NCBI GenBank assembly: GCA_038206385.1
Contig: JBBRAW010000004.1
Location: 1 to 64,000, forward strand
Reading direction: 5' to 3'
DNA length: 64,000 nt
Source: JANXSD01 sp038206385
GTDB taxonomy: Bacteria > Bacteroidota > Bacteroidia > AKYH767-A > OLB10
Shown here piece by piece: positions 47,926 through 57,672 of the stretch. The number at the start of each line of letters is the position of its first letter. Position 1 is the stretch's first letter. The notes under the pieces are model-generated. The model saw only the letters and a list, made by a program, of their open reading frames with translations. It was not told the DNA's origin and did not search any database. The position numbers and the translations under genes are program-made.

Positions 47926-48041
47926 GTTTTGGTCAAGCTGAAATAATTTACCACGTAGTGGCCACGATGTGTAAAATTATCCCGTAGGGACCACTATGTG
48001 GCGAATTACGGCAAAGGGCTACTTTGTGGAGAGTTATGTAA
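47926..48041. repeat. imperfect 29-bp tandem repeat
   Basis: Three recognisable units start at 47955 (GTAGTGGCCACGATGTG), 47984 (GTAGGGACCACTATGTGG) and 48013 (AAAGGGCTACTTTGTGG), exactly 29 bases apart. A weaker unit may precede them from 47926. Units are only about 60-70% alike, so the array is old. The core resembles the CCACGTAGTGG-type repeats seen between genes in many Bacteroidota. Confidence 0.65.
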
Positions 48042-48080
48042 CGAAATTTATCGAGATGATTAGTGGTAGTTCCTAAACTT

Positions 48081-48162
48081 TTGGTTACGCTTGTGTGTTT
48101 TTATTTAGTTACTTTCTTTTGCACACCAAAAGAAAGTGACAAAACAAAATAGGATAACGATT
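48081..48162 (+). repeat. dispersed intergenic repeat, copy B
   Basis: Inverted copy of 124-205 with the same ends (TTGGTTACGCTTGTG and GGATAACGAT) and the same central hairpin (CTTTCTTTTG / CAAAAGAAAG). It lies just before the end of the minus-strand MFS gene, where its hairpin could help end transcription. Together with the 29-bp array it accounts for most of the 404-base gap 47818-48221; I see no gene there. Confidence 0.8.
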
Positions 48163-48221
48163 AATTATTTACAACACATCAAAATCGAAAGACAAAAAAT
48201 CATTTATTTAAAAAAGTCAAC

Positions 48222-49442
48222 TTACAGATCCAACTTTTTCATAACTGGAGCAAGTTTAGCTGTGATTGCAGTTACAATCAATGTCATTGTTCCACCAAAA
48301 ATTACAGAAGGAACTAATCCTAAAAGGCGAGCAGCTAAACCAGATTCAAATGCACCGATTTCATTGGAGCTTCCAACAAAGATGCTGTTCACCGCAGATA
48401 TTCTTCCTCGCATTTGATCGGGAGTATAAATTTGCAAAATTGTAGATCGAATTACTACACTAACATTATCAAACATTCCAGATAGTAATAGCATCACAAA
48501 TGAAATCCAGAAAACAGTTGACAATGCGAATCCAATCATACAAAAGCCAAACATTGCTACGCAAAAAAGCATTTTTCTTCCGGCATTTTTTCTTGGTGGA
48601 TAAAAAGCTTGAATCACCGACATGATGACTGCACCAACAGCTGGTGCAGAACGCAAGATCCCAGTTCCTTCTGGTCCTACGTGCAAAATTTGATCGGCGA
48701 AAGCTGGTAACAATGCTACCGCACCACCGAAGAGTACAGCGAATAAATCAAGTGTGATGGCGGAAATTAATACTGGCTGTGAAAAGAAAAATTTCAATCC
48801 TGCTTGCAATGATTCTTTAACGGTCTCCCCTTTTATAGCTGGTGGAATTGGTTTGTTTCCTATCAATGAATAAAAAAACAAGGTAACTAAAATCAAAAAT
48901 GAAACAATGATTAATGATTCTCCAGGTCCAATCCATCCATAACACAAACCACCTAATGCAGGACCTGTTACCGCACCAATTTGCCACATGCTACTATTCC
49001 AAACGGAACTATTTACATAGTTTTCTCGTGGTACTAACTGCGTCCAAAAGGAAGATTGTGCAGGATTGTATAAACCTCTTGCAACGCCAATCATAAATAT
49101 TACGGTATAGGCTGGCCAAGTTCCATGACTGGTCCAATAATATGCATATAAGGTGAGGATAAAAGAGGCTATTAACATTAAGCATGTTGCGAACATCATT
49201 AAATGACGTCGGTTAAAACGATCAGCGAGATGCCCACCAGGAAGCGCGAGTAATAATGCAGGAATAGCTTCTGTGAGTCCGATCAGCCCGAGGGAAAATG
49301 GATCTTTGGTTTGTGCGTAGATCATCCAGCTTACGATGATTTCTTGCATTAAAACTGCTACTGTTAGAATTAATTTACCAGTAACAAAAAAGCGAAACTC
49401 ACGAAAACGTAATGCTGAATAAGGGTCGTGTTTGATCTCCAT
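48222..49442 (-). CDS. MFS transporter, probable drug/efflux type
   Basis: 406 residues with twelve predicted membrane helices. The first loop carries the MFS signature GGHLADRFNRRHLMM (about 71-85). DPFSLGLIGLTEAIPALLLALPGG before it, and GVARGLYNPAQSSFWTQLVPRENYVNSS after helix four, place it in the MFS_3/enterobactin-exporter-like group. That group includes efflux proteins such as EntS, but the substrate here cannot be predicted. C-terminal LQIYTPDQMRGRISAVNSIFVGSSNEIGAFESG is typical as well. It is a single-gene unit, divergent from the sigma54 regulator at 49592. Confidence 0.9.
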   Translation of the reverse strand: MEIKHDPYSALRFREFRFFVTGKLILTVAVLMQEIIVSWMIYAQTKDPFSLGLIGLTEAIPALLLALPGGHLADRFNRRHLMMFATCLMLIASFILTLYAYYWTSHGTWPAYTVIFMIGVARGLYNPAQSSFWTQLVPRENYVNSSVWNSSMWQIGAVTGPALGGLCYGWIGPGESLIIVSFLILVTLFFYSLIGNKPIPPAIKGETVKESLQAGLKFFFSQPVLISAITLDLFAVLFGGAVALLPAFADQILHVGPEGTGILRSAPAVGAVIMSVIQAFYPPRKNAGRKMLFCVAMFGFCMIGFALSTVFWISFVMLLLSGMFDNVSVVIRSTILQIYTPDQMRGRISAVNSIFVGSSNEIGAFESGLAARLLGLVPSVIFGGTMTLIVTAITAKLAPVMKKLDL

Positions 49443-49550
49443 TAGAATTCGGCTAATGTAGTTAACTCAAAGGTTTCTATAAGTTGTTTTCAAGAATATT
49501 GAACTTAATATGGATACTTATGTAAAATATTTCAAAACGATAAATAGTAT

Positions 49551-49584
49551 TTGCGCAATATGTACGGATTTGGTAGTAAATTTG
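49551..49584 (+). promoter_or_regulatory. predicted promoter for the regulator-kinase pair
   Basis: TTG at 49551-49553 (within TTTG) and TAAATTTG at 49577-49584 with a 23-base spacer, ending seven bases before the ATG at 49592. It is the best match to the Bacteroidota consensus in the window and predicts an almost leaderless mRNA. Confidence 0.55.
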
Positions 49585-49591
49585 AAAACTT

Positions 49592-50962
49592 ATGTCAGTT
49601 GAACAACCAAAGTCAGAAGAAAAAAATTTTCGAATATTCGTTATCGAAGATGATTTATGGTATGGCGAGCTACTCGTTCATCACCTTACAATGAATCCTG
49701 ATTATGAGGTTACAAGATTTGAATCAGCAAGGGAAGCTATAAGCCAATTGCATCTTCAACCTGATGTGATTACCCTAGATTATTCATTACCTGATTTGCA
49801 AGGTGGCGAAGTACTTAAGCGTGTAAAATTAGAATCGCCAAATACTGCTGTAATAGTTATTTCGGGACAAGAGAACGTTGCTACAGCAATTGATTTGATT
49901 CATAAGGGTGCTTATGATTATCTCGTGAAAGATGATGAAACAAGAGAACGTTTATGGAACACCGTAAATAATATTCGTAAAAATGTTGAGTTACGTAAAG
50001 AAGTAGATTTTTTACGTTCGGAAATGAATCTAAAATATGATTTATCAAATCTGATTATTGGTAATTGTGATGCGATGAAACAGGTTTATCATCTGGTGGG
50101 AAAAGCTGCAAGAACGAATATCACTATTTCCTTAACGGGAGAAACAGGAACTGGAAAGGAGCTTGTTGCAAAAGCAATCCACTTTAACTCGACACGTGCA
50201 AAGAAACCATTTATTACCGTAAATGTAGCCTCTATTCCGCGAGACTTAATCGAAAGCGAATTATTCGGACATGAAAAGGGAGCATTCACAGGAGCGATTG
50301 CGCGACGTATTGGAAAGTTTGAAGAAGCACATCAAGGAACGTTGTTTTTGGATGAAATTGCAGAACTCGATTTTAGTTTGCAGGCGAAACTTTTACGAGT
50401 GCTTCAAGAAAAAGAAATTACTAGAATTGGAAGCAATCAAGTGGTCGTAATAGATGCAAGAATAATTGTTGCTACTCATAAAAATTTAGCAGAAGAAACA
50501 CAGAAAGGCAATTTTAGAGAAGATCTGTATTATCGATTATTAGGGTTGCCAATTTTGTTACCGCCATTACGCGAAAGATCAACAGATATTTTATTGCTTG
50601 CAAAATATTTTCTTGATAATTTTTGTTTAGAAAATAATTTTTCTATTAAGAATATCGGACATGAAACTAGAGAGAAGTTATTGGCATATCGTTATCCTGG
50701 AAATGTTCGTGAGTTAAAAGCGATAATGGAACTCGCTGCTGTTATGGTTGATGGAAATACGATTAACCAAGAGGATATAACGTTTAATTCTATCCAACAA
50801 ACAGTGAGTTTATTAGATCAAGATTTGACATTAGAAGAATATGAATTGCAAATTATACGGCATTATTTAAATCGTTATCAAAATAATGTTATTGAGGTTG
50901 CAAAAAAACTGAATGTAGGAAAGTCGACGATTTACCGTTTGTTAAAAGAAAAAAAATTCTAA
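49592..50962 (+). CDS. sigma54-dependent response regulator (NtrC family)
   Basis: 456 residues with the full NtrC layout. Receiver domain (10-130) with phospho-acceptor Asp63 in VITLDYSLPDLQGG and Lys in YDYLVKDD. AAA+ domain (about 155-390) with Walker A GETGTGKELVAKAIH (about 184), the sigma54-contact loop EKGAFTGAIARR (about 227-238) and Walker B GTLFLDEIAEL. C-terminal Fis-type helix-turn-helix (EYELQIIRHYLNRYQNNVIEVAKKLNVGKSTIYRLLKEK). It should activate sigma54 promoters when phosphorylated. The hybrid kinase gene 43 bases downstream is the natural partner. Its target genes are not evident in the window. Confidence 0.95.
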   Translation: MSVEQPKSEEKNFRIFVIEDDLWYGELLVHHLTMNPDYEVTRFESAREAISQLHLQPDVITLDYSLPDLQGGEVLKRVKLESPNTAVIVISGQENVATAIDLIHKGAYDYLVKDDETRERLWNTVNNIRKNVELRKEVDFLRSEMNLKYDLSNLIIGNCDAMKQVYHLVGKAARTNITISLTGETGTGKELVAKAIHFNSTRAKKPFITVNVASIPRDLIESELFGHEKGAFTGAIARRIGKFEEAHQGTLFLDEIAELDFSLQAKLLRVLQEKEITRIGSNQVVVIDARIIVATHKNLAEETQKGNFREDLYYRLLGLPILLPPLRERSTDILLLAKYFLDNFCLENNFSIKNIGHETREKLLAYRYPGNVRELKAIMELAAVMVDGNTINQEDITFNSIQQTVSLLDQDLTLEEYELQIIRHYLNRYQNNVIEVAKKLNVGKSTIYRLLKEKKF

Positions 50963-51005
50963 ACAAATTTCAATAATTTTAATTTCATTACAAGAAAAAG
51001 TTCAA

Positions 51006-54000
51006 ATGCCACTAAGTAATAAAGAGATTTTTTTTGAATCAATATTGTCTGAATTGCCAGGAGACATTGTTGTATTAGATTTAGAACATAGGTATATATA
51101 TGTTAATCCACAAGCGATAAAAAATCCAGAAATCAGAAAGTGGATTATTGGAAAAACAGATATTGAATATTGTGATTATCGAAAAGTAGATATTAATATC
51201 GCAAAAAAAAGATTTGAATTTTTTGATAATGTAATGACGGAAAAGAGAGAGCGAGAATGGGAGGAAACAATGGTAGATCGTTCTGGGCAAAAGCGACATT
51301 ACTTACGAAGGCTTACTCCTGTATTTTCAAGCTTTGGTGAGATTTCTTTTGTGATTGGATATGGCATTGAAATTACCGAACATGTTGCTTTACGTACAGA
51401 ATTAGATACTAGAACAAGTTTCATTGATAAGGTTTTGAATACTAGTCCACATTTAATTTTTGTTAAAGATTACGAAGGTCGATTCATATTGGTAAACAAA
51501 GCAATGGCTGATTTATTCAACACCGATATTAATGGATTGATAGAAAGATCAAATGATGAAGTTCATAGTAATACAGAAGAGGTTAATGATTATTCAAAAG
51601 TTGATCACGAAGTAATCAACACATTAAAACCTATTCGAAGAGATGAGCCATTTACTAAAATTGATGGATCAACAATATGGTTCGACACTATTAAAGTGCC
51701 TTTGATTGAACAAGAAGGAAGTGTTAAGGTTTTGGGTATCTCAACTGATATTACAGAACGACGAATTGCCGATGAACGCAATAGAAATAATAAAGAACGC
51801 TTAATTGCAGCTGAAGAATTAGCAAAATCTGGTAATTGGCAAATAGATTATTTAACAGGAGAAATAGAATGGTCGACAGGGATGTACAGACTTTGGGAAC
51901 TTGATGAAGACCTTGGTTTACCAACTATGGAAGAGAGTTATAAAAGCATACATCCAACGGATGCAGTAGCATTAAAAAAAGCTATTGAGAATACTAAACT
52001 TAGTGGTAAAGAAATGATTCTTGATTTTCGGCTGATACTGCCTTCAGGGATTAAATATTTGCGAAGTATGACTAAACCAATTTTCAGTAATGCAGGTGAA
52101 GTTTATCGTCTCTTTGGAACAGTTAGAGATATTACGATTGAAAAAAATAATGAGGACTTACTTCGTGAAAATGAGATGCGATTAAATGAAGTCCAAGAAT
52201 TAGCATCAATGGGAAGTTTTAGTTTCGATGTTGCTTCGAATGTAATTCAGTGGTCGCCAGCAAGTTTTAAAATTTTTAAACGTGATCCCGCATTAGGTGC
52301 TCCTGGTTTTGATGAATTCTTAAAGTATATCCATCCAGAAGATATGGATTATTTAATGGAAATGATGGAGATATTACCTAAAAGAGATAAACCTTTTGAA
52401 ATTTATTATCGAATTATTTGTGGTGACCAGGAAGTGAAAATGTTACATGTTATTAATAAGCCACACTTTGATGATGATGGTAAAATAATAAAAGTTGTTG
52501 GTAGTATGGCTGATATTACTGAAAGGCAAAAGACAGAAGAAATTTTAAAGCTCAATGAGCAACGATTGATCGAAGCACAAGAACTTGCAAAAGTAGGAAG
52601 TTGGGAATACGATTTAAAAACAGGAAAAAATATTTGGTCTGCGGGTCATTATAAGTTGTGGGATTTGGAAGAGGATCTTCCCGTGCCAAGTTTTTCAGAA
52701 TATCTTTTAACAATTCACCCCGAGGATCGCAGCAAGATGGAAAGCTCAATGGAGCATGCGCTTAATACGGGTGAAGAAACTTCTATCGAGTACAGAATAG
52801 TAACATTTAAAGGTGTAAACAAAGTGATGTTTTCGCGTGCTCTTGTTGAGCAAGATTCATCGGGATCCGCATCTAGAATTTATGGAACCGTTTTAGATAT
52901 TACTGAAAGAAGAAACAACGAGGAAAGATTAAAATTAAGTGAGCAACGATTGCTGGAAGCTCAAGAGATGGCACGATTCGGTTCTTGGCAGATTAATTTG
53001 AAAACAAATCAAATGGAATGGTCGGTAGGGGCATATAAGATTTGGGAACTTGATACAAATATATTGTCGTTATCAATTAATGATTTTTATAAAACAATTC
53101 ATGTTGAAGATAGAGAGAGAATAAAAAAAATTATATCACTTTCTGCAAGAACAGAAAGGCCATTCGATGTTGAGTTTAAGGTTCGATTGAAAGTAAATAA
53201 AATTAAACATGTAAATGCAAGAGGAAAAGTTGGTAAAGATGAATTTGGTGAAGCGACGAGATTGTTTGGAACAATATTAGATATTTCGGAGGCGAAAAAT
53301 TTTGAACAAGAATTAATCCAAGCGAATATTAGTGCAGGTGAATCGTTACGAACAAAAGAATATTTTTTGGCTAATGTTAGTCATGAATTAAGAACTCCAA
53401 TCAATGGCGTGTTAGGAATGGCACGGTTGCTTCAAAAAACGGAATTATCATCCACGCAAAGAAGTTATATGGATATTCTTACACGTACTGCTGATAACTT
53501 GTTAGTTATTATCAATGATATTTTGGATACTGCGAAAATGGAATCGGGTAAATTATCATTTGACAAAATTGTTTTTGATCCAACTCGAGTTGCTGATACT
53601 GTTGTACAAACACAATTGTATAAAGCGGAAGAAAAAGATTTATTTATTCGTCATATAATTGGTGCATCTCCACTTCCAGCGGTAATAGGCGACCCATTAC
53701 GATTAAATCAAATTCTGTTGAACTTAATAAGTAATGCGATTAAATTTACCGAACAAGGAGAAGTAGTACTTACACATCGTATCATTGATGAAGACCTTGA
53801 GAATTTAACAATTGAATTTTCAGTTAAAGATACTGGAATAGGAATCGCTCATGATGAACAAGAAAAGATCTTTGAAAGCTTTACTCAACTTCAAAGTAGT
53901 AAATCTAATTTGCAAGAAGGAACGGGCCTCGGATTAACTATTTCGAGAAATCTAGTTGAAAGACAAGGAGGAAAAATTGGTGTTATTAGCGAACCAGGAA

Positions 54001-54890
54001 AGGGAAGTACGTTTACATTTTATATTCCATACAAAAAAGCAAAAGATATTCCTGAAGTAAAATCAACAGAGCGAATTGCCCCGGGACAACTTGGTACTTT
54101 ACGTGTTTTACTTGCTGAAGATAATCGCGTAAATCAATTTATCACTGAAGCGATGTTACAAGATTGGGGATTTAAAATTGATATCGCTTCTAATGGAAAA
54201 GAAGCTGTTGAATTGGTTGAGCGAAATAACTACGATATTGTTTTAATGGATATTCAAATGCCAGAATTGAATGGTGTAGAAGCAACACATTTGATACGTG
54301 GAATGAAAGATAAAGAAAAAGCACGATTACCTATAATTGCACTTACAGCAAATACTACAAAGCAAGCGCATAAAAAGTTTGTGTTGGAGGGAATGAATGA
54401 TTGCTTAGTAAAACCCTTTCAAGAAGAAGCACTTTATAAAAAAATAGTAGCCCATCTTGATGGCAAAGAAAAAATAAATGCCTCCTTAAAACAACCTCGA
54501 TTCCCAGTACGTAAGCGGCCAGAAACAACGTATGAAGGATTGTATAACCTTTCATTACTTAGAAGAGATGCGCGTGACAATCCCAACTTTATTAGCAAAA
54601 TGTTAGTGCTATTTATTGAAACTATTCCCCCTATCGTTGATAAAATGTTTGATCATTTTGATAAAGGAGAAATGGATTCTATTAGTACGCTTGCACATAA
54701 AATTAAACCAACTCTGCATAGTGCTGGAATTAATAGTTTAAAAGAAACAATTCGAAATATTGAAGGCTATCGAGACAAGAGGAGAACTCTTGAACAAATG
54801 AAAAATGATCTTGTTAAGCTTCATGAAATAATTGGAGAAATAATTATCGCTTTTCAAAATGAAATCAATCAATTAAAAGAAAATCCATAA
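51006..54890 (+). CDS. hybrid histidine kinase with six PAS domains, receiver and HPt
   Basis: 1294 residues, no membrane helix or signal peptide, so a soluble sensor. Six PAS domains fill about 1-775. The last four (from about 262, 390, 517 and 645) are clear duplicates of about 128 residues, each opening with a helix like LNEQRLIEAQELAKVGSWEYDL and holding an IHPEDR-type motif. Then HisKA with phospho-His in NVSHELRTPINGVLG (about 794), HATPase (about 895-1015; GTGLGLTISRNLVERQGG), receiver with Asp in DIVLMDIQMPELNG (about 1081), and an HPt domain with His in LAHKIKPTLHSAGI (about 1230). Such phosphorelay kinases normally hand the phosphate from HPt to a separate regulator, here presumably the upstream gene. 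Confidence 0.95.
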   Translation: MPLSNKEIFFESILSELPGDIVVLDLEHRYIYVNPQAIKNPEIRKWIIGKTDIEYCDYRKVDINIAKKRFEFFDNVMTEKREREWEETMVDRSGQKRHYLRRLTPVFSSFGEISFVIGYGIEITEHVALRTELDTRTSFIDKVLNTSPHLIFVKDYEGRFILVNKAMADLFNTDINGLIERSNDEVHSNTEEVNDYSKVDHEVINTLKPIRRDEPFTKIDGSTIWFDTIKVPLIEQEGSVKVLGISTDITERRIADERNRNNKERLIAAEELAKSGNWQIDYLTGEIEWSTGMYRLWELDEDLGLPTMEESYKSIHPTDAVALKKAIENTKLSGKEMILDFRLILPSGIKYLRSMTKPIFSNAGEVYRLFGTVRDITIEKNNEDLLRENEMRLNEVQELASMGSFSFDVASNVIQWSPASFKIFKRDPALGAPGFDEFLKYIHPEDMDYLMEMMEILPKRDKPFEIYYRIICGDQEVKMLHVINKPHFDDDGKIIKVVGSMADITERQKTEEILKLNEQRLIEAQELAKVGSWEYDLKTGKNIWSAGHYKLWDLEEDLPVPSFSEYLLTIHPEDRSKMESSMEHALNTGEETSIEYRIVTFKGVNKVMFSRALVEQDSSGSASRIYGTVLDITERRNNEERLKLSEQRLLEAQEMARFGSWQINLKTNQMEWSVGAYKIWELDTNILSLSINDFYKTIHVEDRERIKKIISLSARTERPFDVEFKVRLKVNKIKHVNARGKVGKDEFGEATRLFGTILDISEAKNFEQELIQANISAGESLRTKEYFLANVSHELRTPINGVLGMARLLQKTELSSTQRSYMDILTRTADNLLVIINDILDTAKMESGKLSFDKIVFDPTRVADTVVQTQLYKAEEKDLFIRHIIGASPLPAVIGDPLRLNQILLNLISNAIKFTEQGEVVLTHRIIDEDLENLTIEFSVKDTGIGIAHDEQEKIFESFTQLQSSKSNLQEGTGLGLTISRNLVERQGGKIGVISEPGKGSTFTFYIPYKKAKDIPEVKSTERIAPGQLGTLRVLLAEDNRVNQFITEAMLQDWGFKIDIASNGKEAVELVERNNYDIVLMDIQMPELNGVEATHLIRGMKDKEKARLPIIALTANTTKQAHKKFVLEGMNDCLVKPFQEEALYKKIVAHLDGKEKINASLKQPRFPVRKRPETTYEGLYNLSLLRRDARDNPNFISKMLVLFIETIPPIVDKMFDHFDKGEMDSISTLAHKIKPTLHSAGINSLKETIRNIEGYRDKRRTLEQMKNDLVKLHEIIGEIIIAFQNEINQLKENP

Positions 54891-54933
54891 ATACATTTGA
54901 TATAAATTTGTTGAAAAGATAAGATGGAAAAAA

Positions 54934-56130
54934 TCAATGCACTTCACTGTTGATTTTATCAATTTCCTTTTTAAAAAATGGAATTATGTTTTCTGTATTT
55001 TTTTCCCAATCAAAATTATTGGCAACGAACTTATATGCGTTTTCTGCAATTGTGGTACGTAATAATTCGTCGTTTAAAAGCATATTTATTTTAGCAGCAT
55101 AATCTTCTGGATTATCAGCAACTAAAACACACTCGTTTTCTGGAGCTCCAATTGCATTATTAGCAAGCTTTGATATCACACATGGTAACTTCATTGCCAT
55201 AGCTTGAAGGATTTTATTTTGCAATCCAATACTTATTAGCATTGGTGCTACCATAATTTTTGACTCGCTCAAAATAATTCTAGGATTTTCTACCCATCCA
55301 CTAACTGTAACATACCTATTAGCTAGGTCGCGAACGGCAGCTGTAGGATTGGCTCCCGCAATCATCAATGTAGCTGAAGGGTTTAATTTATGTAATGCGG
55401 GTAAAATTTTTTCTGCTGCATAAATCACACTATCAATATTTGGCTTATACGACATATTCCCTATGAAAAGTAAATCGTATTTTTTTTCCAATTGTTGTGG
55501 TTGATAGTATTCGAAGTCGACACCATTTGCAACAACTTCAATTTTCCGAAAGCTTGGATGTGGAATACAATCTCGATCTTGTTTTGAAATAATTAAATGT
55601 TGATCAAAATATTTAAAGCTTGCATATTCATATCGTGCTAAACGCTTTTCTTCTATTCTAATGGGAAATTTTAAATAGAAATCAGCAGTAGCAACCATTC
55701 GTTTCATCCCCATCGAAAAAGTGTCCATATAGTCGAGCGTTGATGGATGAATATTTAATTGTTTCGCATATTCCGCCATTCTTATCAAATGACAAAATAC
55801 TGCATCGGGTTGAAATTTCAGTGAGAATGATAGGAGCTCTTGCATTGCTTCTTCTTTCCAAAAATAGGCTACCTGAAAAGGCATACTTCTCTTATTAAGA
55901 ATTCTAAACATAGAAAGTAAAGAGTCTTTACGATTTACTACTACCGTCTTAATTTCTTTACAATAAGGTTTAAGTTCATTCACCCAATCGGCATGTGGCT
56001 CATGATTATTAATTGCAAAAAGATAAATGTCGGCATGTTTGCTTAACGTTTTAATTAAATGAAAAGCACGCAATTTATCTCCTTTTTCAAGAGGATAAGG
56101 AAACCTCGAAGTTAAAAATAACAATTTCAT
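54934..56130 (-). CDS. GT4 family glycosyltransferase
   Basis: 398 residues, cytoplasmic. N-terminal KLLFLTSRFPYPLEKGDKLRAFHLIKTLS and C-terminal GLQNKILQAMAMKLPCVISKLANNAIGAPENECVLVADNPEDYA match the GT4 subgroup often annotated as exopolysaccharide/EpsH1-associated sugar transferases. The donor-binding part starts around residue 195 (VANGVDFEYYQPQQLEKKYDLLFIGNMSYKPNIDSV). It would build a surface polysaccharide or lipid-linked glycan from a nucleotide sugar. It is the last gene of a minus-strand group with the unknown secreted protein and GIN lipoprotein, 9 bases behind the former. Confidence 0.88.
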   Translation of the reverse strand: MKLLFLTSRFPYPLEKGDKLRAFHLIKTLSKHADIYLFAINNHEPHADWVNELKPYCKEIKTVVVNRKDSLLSMFRILNKRSMPFQVAYFWKEEAMQELLSFSLKFQPDAVFCHLIRMAEYAKQLNIHPSTLDYMDTFSMGMKRMVATADFYLKFPIRIEEKRLARYEYASFKYFDQHLIISKQDRDCIPHPSFRKIEVVANGVDFEYYQPQQLEKKYDLLFIGNMSYKPNIDSVIYAAEKILPALHKLNPSATLMIAGANPTAAVRDLANRYVTVSGWVENPRIILSESKIMVAPMLISIGLQNKILQAMAMKLPCVISKLANNAIGAPENECVLVADNPEDYAAKINMLLNDELLRTTIAENAYKFVANNFDWEKNTENIIPFFKKEIDKINSEVH

Positions 56131-56139
56131 AAGGACTAC

Positions 56140-56937
56140 TTAATCAAATTTTGTAGCCTTACCTTTTACTGTTAGTGACTTCAAATCCTTCTTTAATAAA
56201 TGTAGATCATAAATTTTATGAAGGCTATCAGTGATACAAACATATTCTCCTTCAAAGCCAATTAATTGTTTTGTTTCTCCGGCTTTTATCAGCTCATAAC
56301 GACCTTGACGAAAAGGAATTTCTGATGGTTTATTTATTCTATTTGGGGATGCAGTAGTATCTCCTAAAAATACATTTACATCTTTTTTACTTTTATTAGC
56401 AAGATCAAATTTAAACTGCTTTGCCATACGTTCTTTTGTTCGGATAGCCATAATGCTATCACGCTTCGCATCTTGTCCGGGCTTGCTAACTGTTCTAGTT
56501 ACGATTGTACGAATTGGCAGATTCCGTTCTTTGCAATAAAGCTCTAACCCTTCTTTCTTTGCAATTCCATTCACCATAATTTTATTGTTTATGTAGCTTT
56601 CTAAAATCGTTTGCAAATCAATTTTAGGATACAAACAATCGTATGCAACTAATATTTCAGGAAAACGACCGGTGAATCGCATGGTGTCATTTACCAATTT
56701 CATAGAAATCATCGCTTGAATCTTTTTATCAAATGAAACGAATGTATGTAACGCAAAATTGGTATTCGTTTTTGAACCTCTTGTTCGTACTGTAAATTGT
56801 CCAATACCATTTTTATAAACCGTATCATTTACTAATGTAATTTTATCCTTTGGTTTCTCTTTTGCTTTTTCTTGTGCAGAAACAGTTAGAGAAATAGCGA
56901 AGCATAATATTGTTAACAGATATTTTCTACTATTCAT
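56140..56937 (-). CDS. secreted protein of unknown function
   Basis: 265 residues with a signal peptide ending near LTVSAQ (residue 22), followed by a Lys/Glu-rich stretch (EKAKEKPKDK). The mature part is basic and appears mixed alpha/beta: RFTGRFPEILVAYDCLYPKIDLQTILESYINNKIMVNG and VKGKATKFD at the end. No lipobox, sorting domain or known motif. It starts 12 bases after the GIN-domain gene and is followed by the glycosyltransferase, so all three are likely one operon. Function unknown. Confidence 0.7.
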   Translation of the reverse strand: MNSRKYLLTILCFAISLTVSAQEKAKEKPKDKITLVNDTVYKNGIGQFTVRTRGSKTNTNFALHTFVSFDKKIQAMISMKLVNDTMRFTGRFPEILVAYDCLYPKIDLQTILESYINNKIMVNGIAKKEGLELYCKERNLPIRTIVTRTVSKPGQDAKRDSIMAIRTKERMAKQFKFDLANKSKKDVNVFLGDTTASPNRINKPSEIPFRQGRYELIKAGETKQLIGFEGEYVCITDSLHKIYDLHLLKKDLKSLTVKGKATKFD

Positions 56938-56949
56938 GTTGGGGTTATT

Positions 56950-57672
56950 TTAATTTTTTTTTGATAAACTACCGCTACCAGTAATTTCAGATTTTATCGT
57001 TGGAGTTCCTTTGTAGGTAATATTTCCACTACCTATTAATCTTGCATCGAGGTTACTATTTACATTTAGTTCAGCATCTCCAGAGCCATTGATATTTACT
57101 TTGCAGATATCTGTAATTAAATCATACGCCTTTAAATTCCCTGATCCATTGATCTCCACTTTATGGTGACCAGCTTTTCCCGAAACTATGATATCACCAG
57201 AACCATTGATTTTTGATACAAGATCCGCAACTGATGTATTTAACGTAATATTTCCTGATCCGTTTATTGAAAGTTTTAGATCGTTTCCTTTTATAGGATT
57301 CATCCCCTGAATATCTCCCGAACCATTAATAGTTATTTCCTCCAAATTCGAAGTAGAAATGGTGATTTCTACTTGTTTATCACAACGGAAATTATTTTTT
57401 GACTTAATACGTAAATTGTCCCCATTTCGTTTGGTTTCAATATTATCAATAATGTTTTGTTGTGCAACAATTACACAACTCGCGGAATCTGAAATTACCA
57501 ACGTCACTTTTGCATCAATATCTAGCGTAATGTTCGTAAAATTACCAACTTCTCTGCTTTTTGTGATGATCGGACCACTTCCTTCAATGCTATTAAAGCA
57601 GCCATAAAACATTGAAACCAGAAGGAAGCAAAGTCCCAAAGTTCCTATTCGGATAATAGATATCTTTTTCAT
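56950..57672 (-). CDS. GIN domain (DUF2807) lipoprotein
   Basis: 240 residues. The export signal ends SMFYGC (Cys about 25), a plausible Bacteroidota lipobox. The mature part is a DUF2807/GIN beta-helix built on a rung motif: at least seven rungs carry NGSGD/N or related triplets (INGSGDIQ, INGSGNIT, INGSGDII, INGSGNLK, INGSGDAE, IGSGNIT, ITGSGSL) between about 100 and 240. Opening SREVGNFTNITLDIDAKVTLVI is also typical. The family is surface- or periplasm-located and its exact role is unknown. First gene of the three-gene minus-strand group. A TATCTTCG-like box lies about 20 bases upstream of the start. Confidence 0.9.
   Translation of the reverse strand: MKKISIIRIGTLGLCFLLVSMFYGCFNSIEGSGPIITKSREVGNFTNITLDIDAKVTLVISDSASCVIVAQQNIIDNIETKRNGDNLRIKSKNNFRCDKQVEITISTSNLEEITINGSGDIQGMNPIKGNDLKLSINGSGNITLNTSVADLVSKINGSGDIIVSGKAGHHKVEINGSGNLKAYDLITDICKVNINGSGDAELNVNSNLDARLIGSGNITYKGTPTIKSEITGSGSLSKKN

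Noticed and set aside
48136..48417. Plus-strand 93-residue frame opposite the MFS gene
   Set aside because: It starts in the dispersed repeat and runs antisense to the conserved C-terminus of the transporter.
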